Of a stretch of DNA of 24,344 nt, positions 6,451 to 14,771 are shown one piece after another. The first letter of the stretch is position 1. Every line of letters begins with the position of its first letter. Origin of the DNA: Peptococcaceae bacterium UBA7185 (lineage in GTDB: Bacteria > Bacillota > Peptococcia > Peptococcales > Peptococcaceae). Below the pieces are notes generated by a model. That model searched no databases. It saw nothing but the letters and a program-made list of their open reading frames with translations, and was not told the origin of the DNA. The translations under genes were made by a program, and so were the position numbers. Where the stretch lies: assembly GCA_002491065.1 (NCBI GenBank), contig DKVF01000079.1, positions 2,119-26,462 of the forward strand. Reading direction: 5' to 3'.

Positions 6451-7268
6451 AATTCCTTCACCATTTCCTCTATTGTCATGAGATCTGCTGCAATCTGTTT
6501 ATTTTCTTTATGTAGCAATGCCGCTAATTCCACCACTGGCGGTACATCCAGCTGCATTCGTTTTAATAAATCAACATGGGTAAATACCTCTTTTGGTGTT
6601 CCCGACAAGACAATTCTGCCGTGTTCCATTACGATTACACGATCCGCCAATACAGCTTCTTCCATAAAGTGGGTAATATTAATGATTGTAATTCCCTCTT
6701 CTTTATTCAATCGCTGCATCGTTTCCATGACCTCTCGCCGTCCCAGCGGGTCCAACATTGCAGTCGGTTCATCAAATACAATATATTTAGGCCGCATTGC
6801 AATAATGCCCGCAATCGCTACCCGCTGTTTTTGTCCGCCGGATAACAAATGCGGTCCCTTATCTTTGTATTCCTGCATTCCAACCGCTTCCAATGCTTCA
6901 TCTACTCGTTTCCGGATAATGGAAGGTTCCATACCCATATTTTCCGGCCCAAAAGCCACATCTTCCTCCACCGTAGTGGCGACTAGCTGATTGTCCGGAT
7001 TCTGAAACACCATGCCAACCGTCTGACGAATTGTCCACAAGTCTGCTTCGCTTGCTGTATCGACAGCGTCCACTTCAACTGTTCCTTCAGTTGGTAACAA
7101 AAGAGCATTCAAATGCTTTGCCAATGTCGATTTTCCACATCCGTTATGCCCTAACACAGCAATATGTTCCCCTTCATGAATTTCCAGAGAAACATCATCT
7201 AACGCTTTGACTTCCTGTTTTGTTGATTCTTTATAAAATATATGTGTGAGATGATTGAGTTTAATCAT
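6441..7268 (-). CDS. ecfA1: ECF transporter ATPase EcfA1
   Basis: 275-residue ABC ATPase. Walker A GHNGCGKST (40-48), Q-loop VFQNPDNQLVATTVEEDVAFGPEN (from 88), signature LSGGQ (142-146) and Walker B YIVFDEP with E167 are present. TAMLDP after Walker B is the EcfA1 form and separates it from EcfA2. The histidine switch is in NITHFMEE. The start is fixed by the family N-terminus (MIKLNHLTHIFY), yet no purine-rich ribosome site is visible in front of it, and a terminator-like hairpin lies between it and rplQ. Both suggest much lower expression than the ribosomal genes upstream. Confidence 0.95.
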   Translation of the reverse strand: MIKLNHLTHIFYKESTKQEVKALDDVSLEIHEGEHIAVLGHNGCGKSTLAKHLNALLLPTEGTVEVDAVDTASEADLWTIRQTVGMVFQNPDNQLVATTVEEDVAFGPENMGMEPSIIRKRVDEALEAVGMQEYKDKGPHLLSGGQKQRVAIAGIIAMRPKYIVFDEPTAMLDPLGRREVMETMQRLNKEEGITIINITHFMEEAVLADRVIVMEHGRIVLSGTPKEVFTHVDLLKRMQLDVPPVVELAALLHKENKQIAADLMTIEEMVKELCP

Positions 7269-7280
7269 TGTTTTATACGG

Positions 7281-7317
7281 GAAACAAGAGAAGCCAGGAA
7301 CGAAATTCCTGACTTCT
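7281..7317 (-). terminator. Terminator or attenuator between rplQ and ecfA1
   Basis: A 12-bp stem on the minus strand, AGAAGTCAGGAA (7317-7306) with TTCCTGGCTTCT (7300-7289), one G-T pair, and loop TTTCG, followed by a short U-rich stretch CTTGTTT. It begins 12 bases after the rplQ stop. The weak T run suggests partial read-through into ecfA1. Confidence 0.7.
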
Positions 7318-7329
7318 ATGCCCTTCTCC

Positions 7330-7668
7330 TTATACTAATTCTACGATAGCCATTGGAGTTCCGTCACCACGACGGCATCCCGATTTTACTACACGAGTAT
7401 AACCACCCTGACGATCTTCGTATTTCGGAGCAATTTCGTCAAATAATTTCTTCGCTACATCTTCTTCGGTCAAATAAGCCAGCGCCTGACGATAAGCGTG
7501 CAGATTACCAGCTTTACCCAGCGTAATCATTTTTTCAACGATTCTTCTGACTTCTTTTGCTTTCGCTTCGGTTGTTTCAATCTGACCGTACTTCAGTACA
7601 GAAGTAGTCATATTTCTTAACAGCGCACGACGCTGAGAACTATTGCGACCTAAGTTTCTATGAGGCAT
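7330..7668 (-). CDS. rplQ: 50S ribosomal protein L17
   Basis: 112-residue L17 of the 50S subunit. MPHRNLGRNSSQRRALLRNMTTSVLKYGQIETTEAKAKEVR is the family's diagnostic N-terminal half, and the C-terminus ends in PMAIVELV. The length is typical of the short Bacillota form. AAAGGAGG lies seven bases before ATG. Last gene of the alpha operon proper, 31 bases after rpoA. Confidence 0.98.
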   Translation of the reverse strand: MPHRNLGRNSSQRRALLRNMTTSVLKYGQIETTEAKAKEVRRIVEKMITLGKAGNLHAYRQALAYLTEEDVAKKLFDEIAPKYEDRQGGYTRVVKSGCRRGDGTPMAIVELV

Positions 7669-7699
7669 TTTTGTTCCTCCTTTACTACAAAATTCACTT

Positions 7700-8647
7700 T
7701 TATTCTTCTGTGGATCTCAAGCCTAAACCAAGAGCCTCCATTTTTTGCTGAACTTCTTCCAGGGATTTTTTGCCCAGATTCCGCACCTTCATCATATCAT
7801 CCTCTGTTTTCTGCGTTAACTCAGAAACTGTATTGATTCCAGCGCGTTTTAAACAATTATAGGAACGAACAGATAGGTCTAACTCTTCAATAGTCATATC
7901 CAAAATCTTATTCTTTTCCTCTTCTTCTTTTTCTACCATGATTGGCACATGATCCATGCCGTCGGTCAAGCCGATAAATAATTTCAAGTGATCACTTAAA
8001 ATTCTTGCAGCCAAACTCACCGCATCATCCGGCTTGATACTGCCATTGCTCCATAATTCCAATGTCAGCTTATCGTAGTCAGTCCGCTGACCAACGCGCG
8101 TATCTTCCAGATAAAAGTTAACTTTGTGAATAGGAGTATAAATAGAATCAATCGGAATTGTTCCTATTGGCTGATCTTCTTTTTTATTTTTTACTGAAGA
8201 TACATAACCACGACCACGCTCTACTACCATCTCAATATATAAACGGCTGTCCTCATCCAACGTTGCAATGTGCAAATCCCCGTTCAGTATCTCAACGGAT
8301 TCTGTCGTAATGATATCTGCAGCAGTCACTTCACCTGGTCCGTTGGCATCAATGACAATAATCTGTGGTTCATCTGTGTCAGATTTTAACGCCAATGATT
8401 TGATATTTAAAATAATATCCGCCACATCTTCCACTACACCAGGTACTGTGGAGAACTCATGCAGTACGCCGTCAATTTTGATGGAAGTAATCGCTGTACC
8501 AGGCAGAGAGGATAGTAAAATACGTCTCAAGGAATTTCCCAGTGTTGTTCCATACCCTTTTTCAAGGGGTTCTACAACGAATTTACCATAAGTATTGTCG
8601 TCGCTCATCGCAACACGTTCAATATTTGGTTTTTCAATTTCAATCAT
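7700..8647 (-). CDS. rpoA: DNA-directed RNA polymerase subunit alpha
   Basis: 315-residue alpha subunit. The N-terminal domain (about 1-230) dimerises and nucleates RNA polymerase assembly: EPLEKGYGTTLGNSLRRILLSSLPG is the hallmark. After an acidic, lysine-rich linker (EKEEEEKNK) comes the C-terminal domain (about 250-315, ELDLSVRSYNCLKRAGINTV and RNLGKKSLEEV), which contacts UP elements and activators. AGGAGG precedes ATG. A promoter-like pair of hexamers lies in the 51-base gap after rpsD, which could give rpoA-rplQ extra transcription. Confidence 0.98.
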   Translation of the reverse strand: MIEIEKPNIERVAMSDDNTYGKFVVEPLEKGYGTTLGNSLRRILLSSLPGTAITSIKIDGVLHEFSTVPGVVEDVADIILNIKSLALKSDTDEPQIIVIDANGPGEVTAADIITTESVEILNGDLHIATLDEDSRLYIEMVVERGRGYVSSVKNKKEDQPIGTIPIDSIYTPIHKVNFYLEDTRVGQRTDYDKLTLELWSNGSIKPDDAVSLAARILSDHLKLFIGLTDGMDHVPIMVEKEEEEKNKILDMTIEELDLSVRSYNCLKRAGINTVSELTQKTEDDMMKVRNLGKKSLEEVQQKMEALGLGLRSTEE

Positions 8648-8670
8648 CTTTCAACCTCCTACTTATACGC

Positions 8671-8698
8671 AGTATAACCTAAGAGTCATGATTATCAA
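8671..8698 (-). promoter_or_regulatory. Candidate internal promoter before rpoA
   Basis: TTGATA (8698-8693), a 16-base spacer and TATACT (8676-8671). The -35 box begins directly after the rpsD stop codon TAA (8701-8699). A start here would give a short leader of about 17-20 nt before the rpoA ATG. Confidence 0.5.
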
Positions 8699-9325
8699 TT
8701 ATTTGGAGTACAACTCAACAATCATCTGTTCTTCAACTGGTATATCGATATCTTCTTTACTTGGCATTCTCACAACTTTAGCGGACAAATTGTCTACATC
8801 AAGTTCCAGCCATGCAGGAGGATTTTTAGAACCCAGATTATCAGCCAATTCTTTAATCAGCGCAGAGCTCTTGCTCTTTTCTTTCAGCTGAATTACATCG
8901 CCGACTTTTAATTCCATGGATGGGATGTTTGCTTTTTTGCCATTCACTGTAAAATGATTATGGCGTACAAACTGTCTAGCTTGTTTTCTGGAAGCTGCAA
9001 AGCCTGCACGATAAACAATATTATCAAAACGGCTTTCCAACAAAATCAGCAGATTTTCACCTGTGACACCTTTTCTACGTTCAGCTTTATCGAAATAAGT
9101 TTCAAACTGATTTTCTAATACACCATAAATACGACGAGCCTTCTGTTTCTCTCTCAGCTGCAAACCGTATTCACTCTGTTTATTTCTGCGTTGACCATGC
9201 TGGCCAGGCGCATAATTTCTATTTTCAATTGCACATTTGCCGGAGTAGCAGCGATCACCTTTCAAGAACAGTTTTACGCCTTCTCTACGGCACAAACGGC
9301 AAACAGGACCTGTATATCTAGCCAT
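8699..9325 (-). CDS. rpsD: 30S ribosomal protein S4
   Basis: 208-residue S4, a primary 16S rRNA binder that nucleates assembly of the 30S body; in many bacteria it also represses its own operon. It is the zinc-binding form: C9, C12, C26 and C31 (CRLC...CYSGKC). An S4 RNA-binding domain follows (about 98-160, SRFDNIVYRAGFAASRKQARQFVRHNHFTVNG). C-terminal YSK. Its place between rpsK and rpoA argues against Bacilli, where rpsD is usually unlinked. 17 bases after rpsK. Confidence 0.98.
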   Translation of the reverse strand: MARYTGPVCRLCRREGVKLFLKGDRCYSGKCAIENRNYAPGQHGQRRNKQSEYGLQLREKQKARRIYGVLENQFETYFDKAERRKGVTGENLLILLESRFDNIVYRAGFAASRKQARQFVRHNHFTVNGKKANIPSMELKVGDVIQLKEKSKSSALIKELADNLGSKNPPAWLELDVDNLSAKVVRMPSKEDIDIPVEEQMIVELYSK

Positions 9326-9342
9326 TCCTCAATTGCACCTCC

Positions 9343-9741
9343 TCAGACTCTTCTACGTTTTGGTGGACGACAACCATTATGAGGAATTGGAGTTACGTCC
9401 TTAATCATACTTACTTCTAAACCTGCAGCCTGTAAGGAGCGAATTGCAGCTTCTCTACCAGCACCAGGGCCTTTTACATAACATTCAACTTCTCTCAAAC
9501 CATGTTCCATAGCAGCTTTTGCAGCAGTATCCGCCGCGGTCTGTGCTGCATACGGTGTGCTCTTTCTGGATCCTTTGAAACCCATGCCACCAGCACTGGC
9601 CCAAGATAAGGCGTTACCATTCATATCTGTGATGGTAACGATTGTATTGTTAAATGTAGATTTGATATGAGCGATACCCTTATCAACATTTTTACGTTCT
9701 CTGCGTTTTACACGAGTATTAGCAGTCTTTGGTCTAGCCAT
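9343..9741 (-). CDS. rpsK: 30S ribosomal protein S11
   Basis: 132-residue S11 of the 30S platform, near the mRNA exit and E site. HIKSTFNNTIVTITDMNGNALSWASAGGMGFKGSRKSTPYAAQ and the C-terminal TPIPHNGCRPPKRRRV are diagnostic. GAGGTG lies about ten bases before ATG. 15 bases after rpsM. Confidence 0.98.
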   Translation of the reverse strand: MARPKTANTRVKRRERKNVDKGIAHIKSTFNNTIVTITDMNGNALSWASAGGMGFKGSRKSTPYAAQTAADTAAKAAMEHGLREVECYVKGPGAGREAAIRSLQAAGLEVSMIKDVTPIPHNGCRPPKRRRV

Positions 9742-9756
9742 TTAACATATCACCTC

Positions 9757-10125
9757 TTACTTTTTACGTTTCGCACCTACAGCTCTAACTTTACCTTTAC
9801 GAGTTCTTGCATTTGTTTTTGTTCTCTGGCCTCTAACCGGCAAACCTCTACGGTGTCTCACTCCGCGATAGCAACCGATTTCAGACAGACGTTTAATGTT
9901 CAGAGAAATTTCACGGCGCAGGTCACCTTCAACCTTTAATTTGCCAACAATCTCTCTCAGTTTCTGTACTTCTTCTTCTGTCAGATCACGTACTCTTGTG
10001 TCAGGATTGATTCCTGCTTCTGCGACGATTTTTTCAGCAGTAGCTTTGCCAATACCATAGATATATGTCAAGCCGATTACGACTCTCTTTTCTCTTGGTA
10101 AGTCAATACCAACGATTCGTGCCAT
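9757..10125 (-). CDS. rpsM: 30S ribosomal protein S13
   Basis: 122-residue S13, a 30S head protein that contacts L5 across bridge B1b and reaches the P-site tRNA with its basic tail. MARIVGIDLPREKRV, YIYGIGKATAEKI and RGLPVRGQRTKTNARTRKG are diagnostic; the tail is GAKRKK. I choose ATG 10125 over a GTG three codons upstream because GGGAGG lies eight bases before it and the protein then starts with the family's MARI. Confidence 0.98.
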   Translation of the reverse strand: MARIVGIDLPREKRVVIGLTYIYGIGKATAEKIVAEAGINPDTRVRDLTEEEVQKLREIVGKLKVEGDLRREISLNIKRLSEIGCYRGVRHRRGLPVRGQRTKTNARTRKGKVRAVGAKRKK

Positions 10126-10160
10126 TTGATGCACCTCCCATGAGAAGCTCTATTTATAAA

Positions 10161-10274
10161 TTAACCTTGTTTCTGTTTATGTTTTGGATTTTCGCAAATT
10201 ACCATCACTGCACCTTTTCGGCGAATGATTTTGCATTTTTCACAAATTGGCTTTACAGAAGCTCTTACTTTCAT
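10161..10274 (-). CDS. rpmJ: 50S ribosomal protein L36
   Basis: 37-residue L36, beginning MKVRASVKPICEKC and ending KHKQKQG. The zinc ligands C11, C14, C27 and H32 are all present, so this is the zinc-binding form. AAGGAGGG lies seven bases before ATG. It sits between infA and rpsM, each 35 bases away, as in most Bacillota. Confidence 0.97.
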   Translation of the reverse strand: MKVRASVKPICEKCKIIRRKGAVMVICENPKHKQKQG

Positions 10275-10309
10275 TGCTTATACCCTCCTTATCGGAAATA
10301 GGAAGTATC

Positions 10310-10525
10310 TTACTTAAACCGGTATGTGATCCGACCTCGACTCAGATCGTATGGAGAGAGTTCCACTGTCACTCTGTCCCCGGGTAAAATTTTAATAAAA
10401 TTCATTCTGATTTTGCCAGAAACATGCGCCAATACCTTATGCCCATTTTCCAGCTCAACCTGAAACATTGCATTTGGCAGAGGTTCAATTACTGTTCCTT
10501 CTACTTCAATGACATCCTTAGACAT
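10310..10525 (-). CDS. infA: Translation initiation factor IF-1
   Basis: 71-residue IF-1, an S1/OB-fold protein that occupies the 30S A site during initiation. DVIEVEGTVIEPLPNAMFQVELENGHKVLAHVSGKIRMNFI and GDRVTVELSPYDLSRGRITYR are diagnostic. I choose ATG 10525; a start seven codons upstream would lie over the AAGGAGG site that serves this ATG and would give an atypical extension. Confidence 0.98.
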   Translation of the reverse strand: MSKDVIEVEGTVIEPLPNAMFQVELENGHKVLAHVSGKIRMNFIKILPGDRVTVELSPYDLSRGRITYRFK

Positions 10526-10560
10526 ATATGAGATAGCCTCCTTCATTACACCTTCGACTT

Positions 10561-11307
10561 TTACAATTCCGTTAAAATTAATGGCCCATCTTCTGTAATC
10601 GCAACAGAATGTTCAAAATGAGCAGATAACTGTTTATCATTTGTAATCACAGTCCAGCCGTCTTTTAAGACCGAAACACTGTGTGTACCGACATTGACCA
10701 TAGGCTCGATCGCCAAACAATAACCAGCCTTCAGCCGCGGGCCATGTCCAGGAGCTCCATAATTTAGAACTTGTGGCTCTTCGTGCATGCTACGCCCAAT
10801 TCCATGACCGCAGTAATTACGTACAACTGAGAAACCCTTGCCTTCCACATGAGTTTGCACAGCATGGGATATATCGGAGAGCCTGTTTCCAATAACGGCC
10901 TGCTCAATCCCTTTGTACAAACTTTCTTCTGTGACTTGCAACAACTTTTCTGCAATCGCAGAAATCTCACCAACTGGTACCGTTCTGGCAGCGTCACCGT
11001 GATATCCATTTAGCACGGCGCCAATATCAATACTGATAATATCACCATTATTTACCGTTTCTAAACCTGGAATTCCATGTACTACAACATGATTAACGGA
11101 AGCACAGATTGCAGCAGGAAAACCACGATATCCTTTAAAAGATGGCTCAGCACCTTTGGATATGATATAGTCTTCCGCAATCTGGTCTAGTTCTTTGGTA
11201 CTAACACCTGGCTTTACAGCCTTAGCGAGTTCTTCGTGGGTTTGGGCCACAATGCGACCTGCATCACGCATATATTGAATCTCCCGCGAAGATTTGGCAT
11301 GAATCAT
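10561..11307 (-). CDS. map: Methionine aminopeptidase, type I
   Basis: 248-residue enzyme that removes the initiator methionine from nascent proteins. The dinuclear metal ligands D94, D105, H168, E201 and E232 are present in their conserved contexts (ISIDIGA, YHGDAART, GHGIGRSMHE, AIEPMV, FEHSVA), as is catalytic H77. It lacks the N-terminal zinc-finger extension of type Ib/Ic enzymes. ATG is 2 bases after the adk stop, with GGGAG inside the end of adk, so the two are translationally coupled. Confidence 0.97.
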   Translation of the reverse strand: MIHAKSSREIQYMRDAGRIVAQTHEELAKAVKPGVSTKELDQIAEDYIISKGAEPSFKGYRGFPAAICASVNHVVVHGIPGLETVNNGDIISIDIGAVLNGYHGDAARTVPVGEISAIAEKLLQVTEESLYKGIEQAVIGNRLSDISHAVQTHVEGKGFSVVRNYCGHGIGRSMHEEPQVLNYGAPGHGPRLKAGYCLAIEPMVNVGTHSVSVLKDGWTVITNDKQLSAHFEHSVAITEDGPLILTEL

Positions 11308-11309
11308 GC

Positions 11310-11957
11310 TTAATTACTCCCTAAAGCTGAACGAATATCAGCTAATACATCTTCCATAGATTTGCTTCCATCTATAGAACTCATAACACCTTTGGATTGA
11401 TAGTATTCGATCAGCGGCGCAGTCTGTGCGGCATATACATCTAATCGATTGCTAACTGTTTCAATTTTGTCGTCATTGCGCTGGTACAATTCGCCACCGC
11501 ATTTATCGCAAACGCCTTCCACTTTTGGAGCTTTATTGACTACATGGAATGTCGCACCGCAGGTTCTGCATACACGGCGTCCGGTCAGCCGGTCCACCAA
11601 AAATGCTTTATCAACTTCAATGTTAATTACACGATCCAATGCCATGCCCAAGTCTTTTAAAATTCCATCCAGTGCATCAGCCTGCTGCACAGTTCTCGGA
11701 AAACCATCCAAAAGGAATCCATCTTTGCAGTCTGCTTCTGCCAGACGTTCTCTTACGATACCAACTGTTACTTCATCCGGTACCAGTTGTCCCTGCTCCA
11801 TATATTCTTTTGCTTTCAGGCCCAATTCTGTGCCGTCCTTTTGTGCTTTACGAAACATATCACCGGTGGAAATGTGGGGAATCTGATATAACTCAACCAG
11901 TTTTTCCGCCTGTGTCCCTTTTCCGGCGCCGGGAGGCCCCATCAGTATAATCTTCAC
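11310..11957 (-). CDS. adk: Adenylate kinase
   Basis: 215-residue kinase that interconverts ATP + AMP and 2 ADP. P-loop GPPGAGKGT (7-15), AMP site (STGDMFR, LLDGFPRT) and a long LID domain (about 125-165). The LID carries a structural zinc site, C130, C133, C150 and C153, typical of many Gram-positive Adk proteins. The start codon is GTG, preceded by GGAGGG. It lies 20 bases after secY; secY-adk-map is the usual order in Bacillota. Confidence 0.97.
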   Translation of the reverse strand: MKIILMGPPGAGKGTQAEKLVELYQIPHISTGDMFRKAQKDGTELGLKAKEYMEQGQLVPDEVTVGIVRERLAEADCKDGFLLDGFPRTVQQADALDGILKDLGMALDRVINIEVDKAFLVDRLTGRRVCRTCGATFHVVNKAPKVEGVCDKCGGELYQRNDDKIETVSNRLDVYAAQTAPLIEYYQSKGVMSSIDGSKSMEDVLADIRSALGSN

Positions 11958-11977
11958 TGTAATCCCTCCAAATCACA

Positions 11978-13228
11978 TTACTTCATAAAGCCTTCATAGC
12001 TGCGCATCAATAAAGATGCTTCCAATTGTTTCATCGTATCTAAGGCTACGCCCACTACGATCAACAACGCTGTGCCGCCGAAAGAAATATCCAGACCTAA
12101 AATACCCATCAATAACGCCGGCAGAACTGCGATAGCAGCTAAGAAAATTGCACCAAAGAGAGTAATTCTACCCATTACCTTGGCGATATAATCAGATGTC
12201 GGTCTACCTGGACGCAGCCCAGGAATAAAACCGCCGTTTTTCTTAATATTGTCTGCTACATCTACTGGATTGAAGCTGATAGCAGAATAAAAATAGGTGA
12301 AGAACACGATTAACAGCGCATATAAAATATTATATGGAACACCGCGATAATCAAAGAATCCTGTCACCGCCTGAGCAAAGCCGTTATTCGGGAAGAATGA
12401 AGCAACTGTGCCAGGGAACATCAAAATAGACATGGCAAAGATAATTGGAATTACCCCTGCAGAGTTTACTTTGATTGGAATATGTGTGGACTGTCCGCCA
12501 TATACCTTGCGGCCAACTACACGTTTTGCGTACTGCACAGGAATTCTTCTCTGTCCTTCCTGAATCGCTACAACAGCCACAATTGCGGCCAAGGCGATTA
12601 CTGCAAACAGCAATACAATCAGGAAGCCCATTGCGCCACGTTCCACAACAAAATTGTATAATGTGAACAGCCCATGAGGCAGACGGGAAACAATCCCTGC
12701 AAAAATAATTAAGGAAATACCGTTGCCGATTCCTTTTTCTGTAATCAACTCACCAATCCACATCAGGCACGCTGTACCTGCAGTCAGTGTCAAAGCAATC
12801 AGCGCAATACTACCGAAAGAGTCACTTACCAACGCAGATCTAAAGCCAAAGGAAACACCGATAGCCTGAATAAAGGCTAATATTACTGTCAAGTATCTGG
12901 TATACTCAACAATCTTCTTGCGGTCCTCTTTAGCCAACTGTTCCAATCTCGGAACAATTACAGTGAGCAACTGTATAATAATTGATGCGTTGATATATGG
13001 TGTAATACTCATCGCAAAAATAGAAAAGTTTCTAAATGCACCGCCAGATACCATATCAAAGAAACCTAACAATTTTGCTTGGTCTGCTAATTGATTTATG
13101 ATATTGCTATCAATGTTCGGCACTGGAATATGCGCACCAATACGGAAAACCAGGAACATCATCAACGTAAAAAGTATCTTTTTACGAGTATCTTCAGCCT
13201 TTACTGCATTTCTGAGAGTTGATAACAA
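11978..13228 (-). CDS. secY: Protein translocase subunit SecY
   Basis: 416-residue channel subunit of SecYEG, in the cytoplasmic membrane, with about ten transmembrane helices. RIGAHIPVPNID (helix 1-2 region), SGGAFRNFSIFAMSITPYINASIIIQLL (plug and helix 2), GIGNGISLIIFAGI, and GLRPGRPTSDYI in the cytoplasmic loop that contacts SecA and the ribosome are diagnostic. The start codon is TTG and it directly abuts the rplO stop with no bases between. GAGGTGAT lies about four bases before it, inside rplO. This start gives the family N-terminus MLSTLRNAVK. Rare codon and contact both suggest coupling to rplO translation. Confidence 0.96.
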   Translation of the reverse strand: MLSTLRNAVKAEDTRKKILFTLMMFLVFRIGAHIPVPNIDSNIINQLADQAKLLGFFDMVSGGAFRNFSIFAMSITPYINASIIIQLLTVIVPRLEQLAKEDRKKIVEYTRYLTVILAFIQAIGVSFGFRSALVSDSFGSIALIALTLTAGTACLMWIGELITEKGIGNGISLIIFAGIVSRLPHGLFTLYNFVVERGAMGFLIVLLFAVIALAAIVAVVAIQEGQRRIPVQYAKRVVGRKVYGGQSTHIPIKVNSAGVIPIIFAMSILMFPGTVASFFPNNGFAQAVTGFFDYRGVPYNILYALLIVFFTYFYSAISFNPVDVADNIKKNGGFIPGLRPGRPTSDYIAKVMGRITLFGAIFLAAIAVLPALLMGILGLDISFGGTALLIVVGVALDTMKQLEASLLMRSYEGFMK

Positions 13229-13675
13229 TTAGATCACCTCTACTCGGCCACCAGCTGCTTCAATTTTTTCCTGAGCAGATTTACTGAAAGCATTTGCTTT
13301 TACAGTGAATGCTTTTGTAACTTCGCCATTGCCCAGAATTTTTACGCCACCGTTTTTAACCTGTTTTACGATGCCGTTGTCAAATAACAGCTCTGGTGTA
13401 ATTTCAGTATTTGCTTCAAACCGTTCTAAACGGTCCAGATTCACTTCTGTATATTCTACTTTGAACATTGCATTTGTAAATCCTCTTTTTGGCATACGAC
13501 GCTGTAATGGTGTCTGACCACCTTCAAATGCAGGACCCTTGCCGCCACCAGAACGAGCTTTCTGACCTTTATGACCTTTACCGGCAGTTTTACCTAAACC
13601 GGAACCAATACCTCTACCTTTACGCTTTGGAGCCTGTTTGGACCCTTCAGCAGGTTTTAGCTCATGGAGTTTCAC
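13229..13675 (-). CDS. rplO: 50S ribosomal protein L15
   Basis: 148-residue L15 of the 50S subunit. MKLHELKPAEGSKQAPKRKGRGIGSGLGKTAGKGHKGQKARSGG is the diagnostic glycine- and lysine-rich N-terminal arm that threads through 23S rRNA; FEGGQTPLQRRMPKRGF follows. GTG start with AGGAGGTG ahead. 24 bases after rpmD, and its stop touches secY. Confidence 0.98.
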   Translation of the reverse strand: MKLHELKPAEGSKQAPKRKGRGIGSGLGKTAGKGHKGQKARSGGGKGPAFEGGQTPLQRRMPKRGFTNAMFKVEYTEVNLDRLERFEANTEITPELLFDNGIVKQVKNGGVKILGNGEVTKAFTVKANAFSKSAQEKIEAAGGRVEVI

Positions 13676-13699
13676 TTAAAAACACCTCCTATATTAAGC

Positions 13700-13879
13700 T
13701 TATACTTCTTCAACACTTACTAAGTGATGAACTTTTGCAATCATACCTCTGATAACAGCATTATCGTCCTGTACAACAGAACTATTTGTTTTCTTGAGGC
13801 CGAGGGCTTTTACGACTTTTCTCTGTTTTTCAGGTGAACCGATTACGCTTCTTACCAAAGTAATTTTTAGCTGTGCCAT
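13700..13879 (-). CDS. rpmD: 50S ribosomal protein L30
   Basis: 59-residue L30. MAQLKITLVRSVIGSPEKQRKVVKALGLKK matches the family, as do GMIAKVHHLVSVEEV at the end and the total length. A GGGGGA site precedes ATG. It sits between rpsE (13 bases) and rplO (24 bases), the standard spc operon order. Confidence 0.97.
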   Translation of the reverse strand: MAQLKITLVRSVIGSPEKQRKVVKALGLKKTNSSVVQDDNAVIRGMIAKVHHLVSVEEV

Positions 13880-13892
13880 CTCAGAATCCCCC

Positions 13893-14393
13893 TTAACCTA
13901 AGATTTCTTCAACGGTCTTACCACGCAGTCTTGCTACATCTTCTACTCTCTTCATGGCGCCTAAGCCCTGCATAGTAGCTTTCACGATGTTCAAACTTGT
14001 GTCAGAACCCAGAGATTTTGCTAAGATATTTTTGATACCAGCCAATTCCACAACCGCACGTACAGCACCGCCGGCGATAACTCCGGTACCTTCTGCAGCC
14101 GGTCTCATCATTACGCGACCTGCGCCGAAACGACCAACGAGTTCATGTGGAATTGTACCATTTACGACTGGTACTTCAATCAGATTTTTCTTTGCATCTT
14201 CGATGCCTTTACGGATTGCTTCTGGTACTTCGTTTGCTTTTCCCATACCAACACCAACAATGCCATTTTCGTTTCCAACAACAACCAGAGCGCTAAAGCT
14301 CATACGACGACCACCCTTTACGGTTTTCGCTACACGGTTGATCTGGACAACTTTTTCTTTCAATTCATAGTTGTTAGCATCTAGTCTTGCCAA
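13893..14393 (-). CDS. rpsE: 30S ribosomal protein S5
   Basis: 166-residue S5 at the mRNA entry tunnel, important for decoding accuracy. The double-stranded RNA-binding-like N-domain has LKEKVVQINRVAKTVKGGRRMSFSALVVVG; the loop VKGGRR is where spectinomycin-resistance changes occur in other species and here looks wild type. RPAAEGTGVIAGGAVRAVVELAG is diagnostic of the C-domain. AAGGAGGG precedes ATG. Confidence 0.98.
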   Translation of the reverse strand: MARLDANNYELKEKVVQINRVAKTVKGGRRMSFSALVVVGNENGIVGVGMGKANEVPEAIRKGIEDAKKNLIEVPVVNGTIPHELVGRFGAGRVMMRPAAEGTGVIAGGAVRAVVELAGIKNILAKSLGSDTSLNIVKATMQGLGAMKRVEDVARLRGKTVEEILG

Positions 14394-14417
14394 TACCTTT
14401 CCCTCCTTCGTCGTTGA

Positions 14418-14771
14418 TTAGAAATCAAGACCGGCCTCTCTAGCTCCTTCTGCCAGAGCTTGGATACGGCCGTGATAAAGGTTACCACCACGGTCAAACA
14501 CAACTTTATCAATGCCTTTTTCCAGTGCTTTTTTTGCTACAGCTGCACCTACTGCTTTTGCAGCTTCTGTTTTGCTGCCTTCTACTTTTACATCCAAAGT
14601 AGAAGCCGCTACCAAAGTGTTGCCAACTGTATCGTCAATAATCTGAGCATAAATATGCTGTGTACTTCTAAATACTGCTAAACGTGGTCTTTCTGCAGTC
14701 CCTTTAATTCTATTTCTTGTTCTCCAGTGTTTTTTCTGGCGAATGCTTTTTCTTGGGGTTTGCTTAATCAC
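14418..14771 (-). CDS. rplR: 50S ribosomal protein L18
   Basis: 117-residue L18, which binds 5S rRNA with L5 and L25. RTRNRIKGTAERPRLAVFRSTQHIYAQIID and FDRGGNLYHGRIQALAEGAREAGLDF are diagnostic. GTG start with AAAGGAG ahead. The 51-base gap after rplF holds a 14-base inverted repeat CCTCTA-AC-TAGAGG (14801-14814), of unclear role. Confidence 0.98.
   Translation of the reverse strand: MIKQTPRKSIRQKKHWRTRNRIKGTAERPRLAVFRSTQHIYAQIIDDTVGNTLVAASTLDVKVEGSKTEAAKAVGAAVAKKALEKGIDKVVFDRGGNLYHGRIQALAEGAREAGLDF

Noticed and set aside
13954..14370. Plus-strand open frame of 138 codons opposite rpsE
   Set aside because: Fully antisense to a conserved ribosomal protein gene; the threonine/proline/serine-rich product is typical of antisense translation.
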